From the NCBI RefSeq assembly GCF_017303295.1, contig NZ_JAFKOK010000014.1:1-64000 (forward strand): a stretch of 64,000 nt of DNA, given 5' to 3'. Position numbers and translations under genes: made by a program. Position 1 is the first letter of the stretch. Every line of letters starts with the position of its first letter. Positions 36,093-45,072 of this stretch are shown piece after piece. Source of the stretch: Rhodobacter sp. NTK016B (GTDB lineage Bacteria; Pseudomonadota; Alphaproteobacteria; Rhodobacterales; Rhodobacteraceae). The notes beneath the pieces were generated by a model, which was given only the letters and a program-made list of their open reading frames with translations, did not search any database and was not told where the DNA came from.

Positions 36093-37361
36093 TCAGATAT
36101 TCGTGCAGGACCAGGCGCCGTAATAGGTGCGCGACTGTGCGCAGGCGCGGTTGAACATCCAGCGGAACCAGTTGGTGTTGTTGTAGCCGCTGAGCGGCGA
36201 GGCACCGCTGATCCGGATCGACCGGTTGGTATACCCCCACGAGCTGACCGCGAAGACGATGTTGCGGTTCGCGTAATAGGTCGAGATCCAGGGGTTCTCC
36301 TGCATGTAGCCGACATTGGCGATGTGCGGGCCGCCCGACGTGCCGCTCGAATGGCTGCTGCCATAGACATAGTCGACGCCGTTCAGGCTGGGCTGCGGGG
36401 GCAGCGGCATGCCGGTGACCGAGAGGTGCGCGCTCGAGGTCATGACGTCGCCGTCATAGAGGTTGCTCGGATAGCCGAACTGCGTCAGGTGGAAATAGCT
36501 GCGCGCGCAGTTCAAGTAGCAAAAGCCCAGATAGCCCAGACGTCCGCCCGGCAGGTAGCCGTTGTAGTTGCGGGCATAGCGCGCGTCGCGCAGGCGACCG
36601 CAGACAGCCAAGGCCACGTCGTAGCCGCCATTCAGGTCGCCTTCGTAGTACCAGCCATTGGTGGTATACATAATGCGGATGTCGCACACGCCATAGAGAT
36701 GCGAGTTGCCATTCGCGGCGTTGTAGCCGGGTACGAAGAAGCCCTGCAGGTTCCAGCCCGACTGATCACCGCGCCCACCGTCATAGACGCAGTGGCCGGC
36801 GGTGACGATGATCGCGCGGTGGATGAGCGAGGCCGAGCACGAATACCAGCTGCTGTCCGACGCTTGGAAATAGTATTTACCAATCGAGCGATAGGGCCAC
36901 TGGAAATATTGCGGCGGCACCAGCGCATCGCTGTAATGGTAGATCGTGTTGCCATTATCGATGCCGGCATCGTCGGTCGACATCCCGCCCGAGGCGGCGA
37001 CGGCTGCGTCGGCCTCGGCCTGAAGCTCGCGCAGCGCGCTTTCGTCGACCATCATGCGGGTCGGAACGCCGGCGAAGCCCTGGCTGATCATCGGCTCGGC
37101 CGGGGCCGCATCGGCGGCGGCGCTGCGCATGGTCCGACCGGTTGGCGACGCGCGATCGGCAGAGAAGACCTGATCAGCGGGCTGGGCGGTGGCGATGATG
37201 TCGGCGATCTGAACATCGCTCATGCGCGATATCGACGTCCCCATTTCAGGAGAGGCCACAATCCCCTGTGCCAGGGCAGGTGCGGATGACAGCAGCATCC
37301 CAAGGGCCGCGGCCATGCTGATCGCACTTAACCGGCCAGGAAATCTGGTCTGGATAGTCAT
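36093..37361 (-). CDS. Secreted trypsin-like serine protease
   Basis: A 422-residue protein. ATG 37361 gives a strong Sec signal peptide (residues 1-32, ending in APALAQ) after the SD GGAGTTCC; the frame extends further upstream without one. A propeptide-like region of about 130 residues precedes the chymotrypsin-fold domain: His in VTAGHCVYDGG (about residue 189), Asp in GGYDVALAVC (about 249) and Ser in SHSSGTSGGPHI (about 341). Several Cys residues could form disulfides. The pattern is of V8/glutamyl-endopeptidase-like or trypsin-like extracellular enzymes. It sits just upstream of, and divergent from, the sulfotransferase cassette. Confidence 0.88.
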   Translation of the reverse strand: MTIQTRFPGRLSAISMAAALGMLLSSAPALAQGIVASPEMGTSISRMSDVQIADIIATAQPADQVFSADRASPTGRTMRSAAADAAPAEPMISQGFAGVPTRMMVDESALRELQAEADAAVAASGGMSTDDAGIDNGNTIYHYSDALVPPQYFQWPYRSIGKYYFQASDSSWYSCSASLIHRAIIVTAGHCVYDGGRGDQSGWNLQGFFVPGYNAANGNSHLYGVCDIRIMYTTNGWYYEGDLNGGYDVALAVCGRLRDARYARNYNGYLPGGRLGYLGFCYLNCARSYFHLTQFGYPSNLYDGDVMTSSAHLSVTGMPLPPQPSLNGVDYVYGSSHSSGTSGGPHIANVGYMQENPWISTYYANRNIVFAVSSWGYTNRSIRISGASPLSGYNNTNWFRWMFNRACAQSRTYYGAWSCTNI

Positions 37362-37567
37362 GGAGGAACTCCGATTTTGAAAATTACCCAAAGGGTTGGT
37401 TGCCATTAGATTGGCTGAAATAGCCGTGATGAACGCTTTCACATTAGATTGATTCTTGCGTTCCATCAATCATCACGTGTTCACAAATTTCGGGATGGAC
37501 CCTGTATTGACCCTTGTTCTAGTCTGCCCGCAATCGGCAGGATGCGTCATCCGGGGCGGCGGAATAC

Positions 37568-39103
37568 ATGGTTTTATCGGTGGATCGGGTGGGCGTGGTC
37601 GTCCGGACAAAGGACCGTCCGGGCTTTGTTACGCGTGCGCTCGCCAGCATCGCCGCGCAAAGCTACACCGGCTGGACAGTCTGCCTGATCAATGACGGCG
37701 GCGATCCGGCGGCGCTCGACGCCGCTCTTGTGGACATCGTGAGCCCGCCTGCTTTTCCGTCCGGCTCGCTGATCCGGCTGGATCTGGAACGCTCGGTCGG
37801 GCGATCCGAGGCTTTCAACCGGGGCGTGCAGGCGCTGGAGACAGAATTCGTCTGCTGCCTTGACGATGACGACACCTGGGACCCGACCTTTCTGGAAGAA
37901 CTCGTCGGCTTCTTCGACCGTACGCGGCCACTTGCCGCCGATCTGGGCGGCGTGGCGTCGCTGGTCACCGCCATTCGCGAGGATCTGGTGGTCGAAAACG
38001 GGGTCGAATCGATCCGGATTCTGGGTGAAGAAGGCCTGCCCAACCCGTTTGGGCGCAAGGATTTCTTCCTCGACCCGGTGGCCTATACGACCTATCGCCA
38101 CGATCTCTATCCAGTGCAATGGATGCTGCGCCGCGACGCGGTGATCGAGGCCGGGGGTTTTCCCGATGCCTTTAACGTCATGGAGGACCGCGCCTTCCTG
38201 ACCGTGTTCCTGCAGACATGGCGCTTGGCGATCCTCGACAAGAAACTCGCCTTTCACCACCGCCGCGTGCGCCGTAAGGACGATACCGCGCGCAGCGTCG
38301 TGCTCAATACGCTCGACAACCCGTCCTATGACTGGCGCCTGTTCTCGGATCTGGCCAAGATTGGGCTGAACACGCCGCGAGACAGCACCGCTGATGCACC
38401 TGCCGCCAGCGCGGCGCTGGTGCGCGCCGCCGCCGCATCGGTCGTGCGCGAGCTCAACGACGAAACCAGTGCGCTGTGGCACAAGCTCGACGGCACGCGC
38501 TCGGGGATCGAAGGGCGGATTTCCCGGCTCGAAGCCGCACTGACCGGCAGCGCGACCGACCATGTCATCGATGTGCCCGCCGAAGACCGGCTGTGGTCGC
38601 TCTGGCCCAGCGTCGGGGCCGAGCCTATCGGCTACGTGCTGGGCGCGGGCACGCCGTTTCTGGACCGCTGCGTCCTGTCGATGGCCGAGACCCCGCCGGG
38701 GCTTTTGCTGCATGCCGATCCGGGCCAGCAACGGGCGATCCTGCAGATCCCCGACACTCGCGAGTGGGCCGCGCTGGAACTGTCGCTCGACGGCTGGCTG
38801 GGGGCCAGGGCAGATCCGGCGCTCAAAGGGGTCCGCGTCGATCTGATCGTGTCGGATATGCGCGGCTACCTGTTCGAGACCGCGCTGTCGGTCGATAGCC
38901 GCGACCGACTGGGCCGCCGCGCGCATGGCTTCGCCGAGGGCCATGTCCATAACTGTCCGGCGGGCGGTGCTGCGCATGTCACGCGGCGCTTCCCTGCTGC
39001 GTGCGTCGGGTCCGGCAGCAGCGCCAAGCTGTCCATCGCCCTGCCCCGTCAGGCACGCAATTTCCGTCTGGCGATCCATGACCTCGTGGTCAGCCGGATC
39101 TGA
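37568..39103 (+). CDS. Family 2 glycosyltransferase with C-terminal accessory domain
   Basis: A 511-residue protein. Residues 5-250 are a GT-A fold of family 2: VGVVVRTKDRPGFVTRALAS, CLINDGGD, the metal-binding CLDDDDTWDPTF and ED-type FNVMEDRAFLTVFLQTW. A short coiled segment follows (VRELNDETSALWHKLDG, about 300-330). The last 170 residues are beta-rich with no family I recognise and may bind glycan. It lacks membrane helices. As first gene of the cassette, it should transfer a sugar to the glycan that the sulfotransferases modify; donor and acceptor are unknown. Confidence 0.88.
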   Translation: MVLSVDRVGVVVRTKDRPGFVTRALASIAAQSYTGWTVCLINDGGDPAALDAALVDIVSPPAFPSGSLIRLDLERSVGRSEAFNRGVQALETEFVCCLDDDDTWDPTFLEELVGFFDRTRPLAADLGGVASLVTAIREDLVVENGVESIRILGEEGLPNPFGRKDFFLDPVAYTTYRHDLYPVQWMLRRDAVIEAGGFPDAFNVMEDRAFLTVFLQTWRLAILDKKLAFHHRRVRRKDDTARSVVLNTLDNPSYDWRLFSDLAKIGLNTPRDSTADAPAASAALVRAAAASVVRELNDETSALWHKLDGTRSGIEGRISRLEAALTGSATDHVIDVPAEDRLWSLWPSVGAEPIGYVLGAGTPFLDRCVLSMAETPPGLLLHADPGQQRAILQIPDTREWAALELSLDGWLGARADPALKGVRVDLIVSDMRGYLFETALSVDSRDRLGRRAHGFAEGHVHNCPAGGAAHVTRRFPAACVGSGSSAKLSIALPRQARNFRLAIHDLVVSRI

Positions 39104-39118
39104 TAGGACCCACGCACT

Positions 39119-39883
39119 ATGTTCGAAGACGACCCGACCGAAGTGGCGGCGCGCGGCGAAACCGGCATCGACCTGTTCACCCGGATCACCGACCCCAACC
39201 AAAAACGCGCGCGTTTCCGCTGCATCGCCACGCTGCGGGCGGACGGCACCTTCGAACCGCTCGACGCCGCCGCCAAGCGCAAGGAACGGGCGCTGACCGC
39301 GCTGGCGCAGCAGATGGACGCATCGGTCTTCGCGAAGCCGCTCTCGTTCACCGATCCGCAGGGCTGGCCGCGTGCGGCGACCGGGGGCGATCCGCTCAGG
39401 CTGTTTTTGTATCTCGAGTTCTTCCGCGCGTGGCAGGTCGCCGATCTGGCCGCCACGCGGTTCGAGGCCCGGCTCGCGAGGGATCCGGCCAGCCTGCCGC
39501 CCGAACCCGGCACGCTGGCCAGCGCCATCGCGCCGGTGCTCGATTTTAACCGCGTCACGCTGGGCCTGTCGCTGGCGCGGCTCAGCCAGCCGGTGCTGGC
39601 CAAGCGCGTGACCGCGCCCGGTTTTCGGGATGACAGCCACGGAGGGACCGGCTACGCCTTGCGGATGCTTGGAGATCTTTGCCTTCGCGGTGGCGACGCC
39701 GCGCTTGCCCTCTCGTGTTTCGAAACCGCCGTCGATGCGGGCGACAACCCGTTCCGCCGCCGCAAGGCGATCGAAGCCGCGCGGCTTGTTGGCGACCGCG
39801 AAGCGATCAGCCGCCACCGCACGGGGTACAAGTTGCGCTGGCAACTACCCGCCGACCTGACCGAGGCAGGGGATCCCTCATGA
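39119..39883 (+). CDS. Hypothetical protein of the sulfotransferase cassette
   Basis: A 254-residue protein that I do not recognise. It is soluble and Ala/Arg-rich; the final third (YALRMLGDLCLRGGDAALAL, SCFETAVDAGDNPFRRRKAI) looks like two TPR-type helix pairs, similar in style to the N-terminal part of the large protein at 41447. It starts 15 bases after the glycosyltransferase and overlaps the next sulfotransferase by ATGA, so it is co-translated with them. A scaffolding or glycan-recognition role is a guess. Confidence 0.7.
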   Translation: MFEDDPTEVAARGETGIDLFTRITDPNQKRARFRCIATLRADGTFEPLDAAAKRKERALTALAQQMDASVFAKPLSFTDPQGWPRAATGGDPLRLFLYLEFFRAWQVADLAATRFEARLARDPASLPPEPGTLASAIAPVLDFNRVTLGLSLARLSQPVLAKRVTAPGFRDDSHGGTGYALRMLGDLCLRGGDAALALSCFETAVDAGDNPFRRRKAIEAARLVGDREAISRHRTGYKLRWQLPADLTEAGDPS

Positions 39884-40680
39884 CTCGCGAAAACGTCGCC
39901 GACATCCTGTGCATCGGCGCTCAGCGTGCGATGACGACATGGCTGCATCAATGCCTGTCGGCTCATCCCGGCACATGGGCCTTCCCGAATTTCCAGCCCG
40001 TCACCGCGCATACCAAGGAAGCGCATTACTGGGACTGGAACCATCACCGTGGCCCGGATTGGTACCGCGTGACGATGCGCCCCCTTGATGAGCGTCTCAA
40101 GAGCCTCGATTTCACGCCCGAATACGCCTTTCTGAACGAGGCGCAGCTGACCGAGTGCCAGCGCCTCAATCCCGGCGCGCGGGTGATCTATATCCTGCGC
40201 GATCCGCTGGCACGGGCGGTGTCGGGCGTGCGGATGCACACGGTGTGGGCCAGCAAGCACGCCGCCGCCGAGGACGTGCGCCTCGAGTATGACACGCATT
40301 TCCTGACCCGCTGCAAGAATGCCCGCCTGTGGGAGCATGGCGCTTATGCCCGGAATCTCGCACGGTGGCGGCGGTACTATCCCGATATGCTGGTCCTGAA
40401 TTACGAGGATCTGCGCGCCGATCCGCTGGCCGGGCTACGCCGCGTGCTTGATCATTGCGGGCTGGCCTGGGACGCGCTGTCGCAAGCCACGCGCGAGACG
40501 TTGACCGACCGCGCCGGGCGCCGCGTGTGGTCCACGCCCGCCTATACGTTGTCGCCTGATTGCCTGAACTTCCTGCACGGCGCGATGTGGCCGCTGCGCG
40601 ATGCCCTGAAGCAAGAGACTGGCATCACCTTCACCGAGGGTGGCGCTCTTCTTGAGGCCCGGCAGGAGCGCCCGGCATGA
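39880..40680 (+). CDS. Sulfotransferase, copy 1
   Basis: A 266-residue protein. The 5'-phosphosulfate-binding loop is ILCIGAQRAMTTWLHQCLS (residues 8-26) and the 3'-phosphate-binding motif is YILRDPLARAVSGVRMH (about 106-122), both standard for PAPS-dependent sulfotransferases. It overlaps its neighbours on both sides by 4 bases. It closely resembles copy 2 (40677-41444): shared blocks are TKEAH-x-WDWNH, DFTPEYAFL and ILRDPLARAVS. It should transfer sulfate from PAPS to a sugar hydroxyl or lipid. It has no membrane anchor. Confidence 0.9.
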   Translation: MTRENVADILCIGAQRAMTTWLHQCLSAHPGTWAFPNFQPVTAHTKEAHYWDWNHHRGPDWYRVTMRPLDERLKSLDFTPEYAFLNEAQLTECQRLNPGARVIYILRDPLARAVSGVRMHTVWASKHAAAEDVRLEYDTHFLTRCKNARLWEHGAYARNLARWRRYYPDMLVLNYEDLRADPLAGLRRVLDHCGLAWDALSQATRETLTDRAGRRVWSTPAYTLSPDCLNFLHGAMWPLRDALKQETGITFTEGGALLEARQERPA

Positions 40681-41444
40681 CGCGCGAGAACGTGACTGAC
40701 ATCCTGTGCATCGGCTGCCAGAAAGGCTCGACCAGCTGGCTGCATTCGGTGGTCAGTACCCATCCCCGCACTCATATTTTTCCGGACAGTCGACCCGTGA
40801 CCTCGACCAACAAGGAAGCGCATTTCTGGGACTGGAACCACAAGCGCGGGGTCGAGTGGTATCGCACGCTGATGACGCCCAAAGATCCGGCCAAGCTGTC
40901 GATGGACTTCACGCCCGAATACGCGTTTCTGACGCCCGATCAGATCGCCGAATGCAAGGCGCTCAGTCCCGGCGCCAAGGTGTTCTACATCCTGCGCGAC
41001 CCGCTGGCGCGGGCGGTGTCAGCGATCCGGATGCACATGCTGTGGCGCTTCGGCAAGGATCACGATCGGCCGCTGCGGCTGGACGATACGCTGTTTTCCT
41101 TCGTGCGCGACGCGCGGCTGGGTCTGCATGGGAATTTCACCGCCAATCTCGCGCGCTGGCGCGCGGCCTATCCCGACCTGATCTTGCTGAATTACGAGGA
41201 TTTCCATACCGACCGCGACGGCAGCGTGCAGCGGATCTTCGAGCATCTGGGGCTCGATATTACTGAGGCCAATCAGGAACGGCTGAGCAAGCTGATGGGA
41301 TCGCGCGTCTGGGCGTCCGAGCAATTCCCCATCGAGCGCGATGCGCTGATGTTCCTGCAAGGCCTGACCTATCGGTTCCGCATGGCCTGCGAGGCCGAGC
41401 TGGACATGCGCTTTGCCGAGGGCGAGCGCCTGTTGAGCGCGTAG
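40677..41444 (+). CDS. Sulfotransferase, copy 2
   Basis: A 255-residue paralogue of the preceding gene: ILCIGCQKGSTSWLHSVVS for the 5'-PAPS loop (with the more usual Q-K-G-S-T-S) and YILRDPLARAVSAIRMHMLW for the 3' site. Loop and helix lengths differ (a shorter middle region after R-M-H), so the two copies probably act on different acceptor positions. The start overlaps copy 1 by ATGA and the next gene starts 3 bases after its stop. Tandem duplication is the simplest origin. Confidence 0.9.
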   Translation: MTRENVTDILCIGCQKGSTSWLHSVVSTHPRTHIFPDSRPVTSTNKEAHFWDWNHKRGVEWYRTLMTPKDPAKLSMDFTPEYAFLTPDQIAECKALSPGAKVFYILRDPLARAVSAIRMHMLWRFGKDHDRPLRLDDTLFSFVRDARLGLHGNFTANLARWRAAYPDLILLNYEDFHTDRDGSVQRIFEHLGLDITEANQERLSKLMGSRVWASEQFPIERDALMFLQGLTYRFRMACEAELDMRFAEGERLLSA

Positions 41445-41446
41445 CT

Positions 41447-43507
41447 ATGAAGACGCTGGCGCAAGACCTGTGGACGGCGCCGCTGCCCGACCCGGACGCA
41501 CCGGGGCGCGATCTGTCGGAACGGTTGAACGGGCTGTCCTACGACGACGCACTGGCCGAGGCGGTGACGCTGGTCCGCATGGCGCTTCCGCTTGACCTGC
41601 GCGCGCTTCAGGCCCGCTGGCCCGGCTCGATCGACCTTGCACGGCTGTCGGTCGAGGCCGAGAACGACGCCGAGCCGCTGGCGCGGGCGGTCGAACGGGC
41701 GAACCGGAGGCGCGCGGCTTTGGGCTGGGCGTATTGGTCGCTCGACGATCCCGACCGCGCGCTGGCGGCTTTGGCTCGGCTCGACCCCGCATCGCCCAGC
41801 GTCAGCGGCGATATGGCCGCGCGCGCCGAAATCCACATCCTGCTCGACCTGCCCGCCGATATCCCCCCGGGCCCGCAGGCCGCGCGCCTGTCGCTTCTGC
41901 AAAGCTGGCGGCGCGAGGGCGCGTCGGCGCTGGCACGGCGCGTGGGGCTCGAGGCCCCGGCCCTGCCCGCTGCGCCCGGGCTCTGGTCGTGGCTGATCGA
42001 CACGTTCGTGGCCGAGCGCGATTTCGACAGCGCGGGCGCGGCCTATGCCCAGTTGGCGGCACGTCACCCCGACCATCCCGCAACCCGTTCGCAGCGGATC
42101 CGGCTGGCGCTGGAACAGGGCCGCACGGCTGAGGCCCGCCATCTGCTTGACGCGCAGGGCGAGACCGATGCGCCGTGGCGCTGGTCCGCGCAGCGCCATG
42201 TCCAGCACATGCGCTGTCTGCTCGACACGCTCTCGGCCGGGCCGCAGCCGGATTACGCGCCGGTTCTGGACCACGCGACACGGGCCTTGCGCCTTTTTGC
42301 CCGGAACCGGGTGTTGCAGGGCCTTCACCTGCAAGCGCGGGAACTGGCGGATGACTGGGGTCAGCTGTCCAAGGACCTCGCTACCCATCCTGATCCCCGG
42401 ATGGCCGCGCGCAGCCTGTTGCGGCTGGGCCTGCCCGAAGCCGCGCTCGCGCGCCTGCCCCTTGCCGATCCCGCGCTGCCCGATGACGCTTTGCGTACAA
42501 GGCTGCGCCGGGCCGAGGCTCTCCTCAGGGCGGGGCGGCCTGACGCGGCGGCGCAAGCGCTGGGCCCTGCCCCTGTCGCCGCCCCGATGGCGGCCGAGCA
42601 CGGCTATTGGCTGGCCGAGATCGCCGCCGCGACGCGCGACCTGACCCTTGCGCGCGATACGCTGAGCCGCGCGCTTGACACCAGCCCCACGCGGATGGGT
42701 CTGCGGCTCAGCGCGGCGCGGGTGGCGTTCCTGTCGGGCGATGCCGAAGGGGCAAAAGCGCAGCTCGACGCTTTCCGCAGCTTGAAGACCGCCGAACTGG
42801 GCGCGGATCCGGGCGACGATCTGCGCGACCGGATCGTTGCCGATGCGCTCAGCGCAACGCCCGGTCCGGCACAGGCGGCGCTGGGCTTCGCGCGCGCCAT
42901 TCCCGGCTTTACTCCGCTTTCGCATAGCCCGATCCCGCCCCGCGTCGCGCATTACTGGGAAGGCCCGCGATCCTCGGCGGTCGAGCGCAGCCTGGCCGCT
43001 TGGGGCGCGCTCTATCCGCAGCGGCTGTTCGATGCCAAAAGCGCGCGTGACTGGCTGGCTACGAACACCGCGCTCGCCCCCCTTTTCGACCGCCTGCCCG
43101 ACCCCGCCACCCGCGCCGACCTGTTCCGCTTGGCACTGCTGACGACCGAAGGCGGGATCTTCGTCGATCTCGATGAATATCCGCGCGCCGATATCGCGGA
43201 CTGGCTGGATCACGCGCGGCTGGTGATGGTGATCGAGGAAGGCCATGCGACCATTGCCAACAACTTCCTTGCCGCCGAGCCGGGCCTGCCCTTTTTCGCC
43301 ACCCTCCGCGACCGGGTCGCCGCATCGCTGCACGCTACCGACACCCCCTATCCGTGGTGGCATTCCGGCCCCGCGCAGATCACGCAGGACGCGGCAAAAA
43401 TCGCCGGGGCGCCGGGGATACGGTTTCTCACCCAGCCCGATTACGAGACGCGCATTGCCACCAACCTGCCCTTCCCCCACAAGCGCAGCGCCGCGCATTG
43501 GCGGTGA
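41447..43507 (+). CDS. Helical-repeat protein fused to a DXD-type (GT32-like) glycosyltransferase
   Basis: A 686-residue protein. Residues 1 to about 480 are Ala/Arg/Leu-rich helical pairs, TPR-like (RADLAALARLDPASPSVSGD-style units, RLRRAEALLRAGRPDAAAQA). The C-terminal part is a GT32-type domain: RVAHYWEGPRSSAVERSLA, RADLFRLALLTTEGGIFVDL, the D-x-D EYPR motif near residue 573, and a late WWHSGPAQITQDAAK. The catalytic domain is as in capsular polysaccharide glycosyltransferases containing DXD. The pairing of a long repeat region with this domain is unusual. It is the largest gene of the cassette. Confidence 0.78.
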   Translation: MKTLAQDLWTAPLPDPDAPGRDLSERLNGLSYDDALAEAVTLVRMALPLDLRALQARWPGSIDLARLSVEAENDAEPLARAVERANRRRAALGWAYWSLDDPDRALAALARLDPASPSVSGDMAARAEIHILLDLPADIPPGPQAARLSLLQSWRREGASALARRVGLEAPALPAAPGLWSWLIDTFVAERDFDSAGAAYAQLAARHPDHPATRSQRIRLALEQGRTAEARHLLDAQGETDAPWRWSAQRHVQHMRCLLDTLSAGPQPDYAPVLDHATRALRLFARNRVLQGLHLQARELADDWGQLSKDLATHPDPRMAARSLLRLGLPEAALARLPLADPALPDDALRTRLRRAEALLRAGRPDAAAQALGPAPVAAPMAAEHGYWLAEIAAATRDLTLARDTLSRALDTSPTRMGLRLSAARVAFLSGDAEGAKAQLDAFRSLKTAELGADPGDDLRDRIVADALSATPGPAQAALGFARAIPGFTPLSHSPIPPRVAHYWEGPRSSAVERSLAAWGALYPQRLFDAKSARDWLATNTALAPLFDRLPDPATRADLFRLALLTTEGGIFVDLDEYPRADIADWLDHARLVMVIEEGHATIANNFLAAEPGLPFFATLRDRVAASLHATDTPYPWWHSGPAQITQDAAKIAGAPGIRFLTQPDYETRIATNLPFPHKRSAAHWR

Positions 43508-43549
43508 TCGAGGCTGGACTCTGTGCCCAGTGCGTGGCCCAATCGGATC

Positions 43550-44182
43550 ATGCAAAAACCTGACCTTTCCGGCGCCTACGCGCTCGACGGACCCGATGCC
43601 TGCCTGCGGCTCTATGCCGACTGGGCCGATACCTATGATCAGGATTTCGCGCAGGAGATGGATTACCGCCTGCCTGCCGAAGTTGCCGCTGCCTTCTTGC
43701 GCTCAGGCCCGCGAGACGGGCCCGTGCTGGACGTGGGCGCGGGAACGGGACTTCTGACGGCGGCCTTGCGGGGTTTTGGCTTCACCGGCGTGGTCGATGC
43801 GCTGGACCTGTCGGAAGAGATGCTCGCGCGGGCGGGTAAAAAGGGCCTCTACCACGACCTGATCGCCGCCGACGTGACCAAGCCGCTGCCCCGGTCGAAT
43901 TACGCGGGCCTCGTCTGTTCGGGCACCTTCACGCATGGTCATGTGGGGACCGAGGCCCTCGCCCCGCTCCTTGCCGCTGCCCGGCCCGGGGCGCTTTTCG
44001 CCCTGTCCATCAACGACGCGGTCTGGCGCGACAAGGGGTTCGGCCCGGCCTTTGCGGCGCTCGACGGCCAGATCACCGGGCTTGACCGTGCCGAAGTAGC
44101 GATCTACGGGCAGGCGGCGCAGGGCAAGGATCCCGCGCATGCCACCGACAAGGCCCAGATCGTGACGTTCCGCAAGGCATGA
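43550..44182 (+). CDS. Class I SAM-dependent methyltransferase
   Basis: A 210-residue protein. ATG 43550 is chosen; a GTG at 43523 in frame has GAGG upstream and is a possible alternative. SAM-binding motif I is PVLDVGAGTGLLTAALRGFG (about residues 58-77), followed by VVDALDLSEEMLARA (motif II with acidic Asp) and LIAADVTKPLPRSNYAG. The overall pattern is of small-molecule or natural-product methyltransferases. Its stop overlaps psuK by 4 bases. In context it may O-methylate the glycan; this is inference. Confidence 0.85.
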   Translation: MQKPDLSGAYALDGPDACLRLYADWADTYDQDFAQEMDYRLPAEVAAAFLRSGPRDGPVLDVGAGTGLLTAALRGFGFTGVVDALDLSEEMLARAGKKGLYHDLIAADVTKPLPRSNYAGLVCSGTFTHGHVGTEALAPLLAAARPGALFALSINDAVWRDKGFGPAFAALDGQITGLDRAEVAIYGQAAQGKDPAHATDKAQIVTFRKA

Positions 44183-45072
44183 CCCCACCCGACATTCTCT
44201 GCATCGGCTCCGTCCTTTGGGACATCATCGGCCGGACCGACGGCGCGTTGCGCGCGCGCGGCGACGTCGCCGGACGGATCACCCGCATCCCCGGCGGCGT
44301 GGCGATGAACATTGCCATGACGCTGGCGCGTTTCGGGCTGAAACCCGCCGTGCTGACCGCTATCGGCGCCGATCCCGAGGGTGACGATCTGATCGCCGCG
44401 ACCGATGCGCTGGGTGTCTCGACCGCCTATGTCTTGCGCACCGATCTGCCCACCGACCGCTACATGGCGATCGAGGATCAATCGGGCCTGATCGCCGCCA
44501 TCGCCGACGCACATTCGCTCGAAGCGGCAGGCGAGGCGATCCTGACGCCGCTGAGCGATGGCCGGCTTGGCCGCGCGCAAGAGCCTTGGCGCGGCCCCAT
44601 CGCTCTGGATGGCAACCTGACCGCCGAACTTCTGGAACAGATCGCTGCGTCGCCGCTCTTTGCCGAGGCCGATCTGCGCATCGCGCCCGCGTCGCCCGGC
44701 AAGGCCGAACGCCTGATCCCGGTCATGCGCCACGCCCGCGCCACGCTTTACGTCAACCGGCAGGAAGCCGGGCTGATTACCGGCCGCGACGCCGACAGCG
44801 CGCTCGACGCGGCTCAGGCGCTGGTCGAGGCGGGCGCGGCCCGCGCGCTCGTCACAGACGGCGCCCAACCCGCCGCCGATTGCGCCCGTGGCCTGCCGCC
44901 GCTCAGCCGTCCCGCCCGCGCCGTGCAGGCCCGCCGCGTCACCGGCGCCGGCGACACGTTCATGGCCGCGCATCTTTTCGCCGAAACCCGCGGTGCCGAC
45001 CGCCTGCAGGCGCTGACCCGCGCTCAGGACGCAGCCGCCGCCTATGTCGCCTTCGAGGATTTTCACCCGTGA
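44179..45072 (+). CDS. psuK: Pseudouridine kinase, PfkB family
   Basis: A 297-residue PfkB/ribokinase-fold protein: DILCIGSVLWDIIGR, ITRIPGGVAMNIAMTLARFG (first PfkB signature), VYVNRQEAGLITG-like region and ARRVTGAGDTFMAAHLFAE (second signature with the catalytic Asp and anion-hole GAGD). The neighbour psuG argues for pseudouridine kinase. It overlaps both the methyltransferase and psuG by 4 bases, so it is translated with the whole cassette. Confidence 0.9.
   Translation: MTPPDILCIGSVLWDIIGRTDGALRARGDVAGRITRIPGGVAMNIAMTLARFGLKPAVLTAIGADPEGDDLIAATDALGVSTAYVLRTDLPTDRYMAIEDQSGLIAAIADAHSLEAAGEAILTPLSDGRLGRAQEPWRGPIALDGNLTAELLEQIAASPLFAEADLRIAPASPGKAERLIPVMRHARATLYVNRQEAGLITGRDADSALDAAQALVEAGAARALVTDGAQPAADCARGLPPLSRPARAVQARRVTGAGDTFMAAHLFAETRGADRLQALTRAQDAAAAYVAFEDFHP

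Noticed and set aside
37574-39844. A 756-codon open frame on the minus strand opposite the glycosyltransferase cassette
   Set aside because: No signature motifs and a composition typical of the antisense of GC-rich coding DNA; the plus strand carries the recognisable GT2 and cassette genes.
41369-43555. A 728-codon minus-strand frame opposite the repeat-glycosyltransferase gene
   Set aside because: Arg/Gly/His-rich shadow of a GC-rich gene; the plus-strand product has a clear DXD domain.
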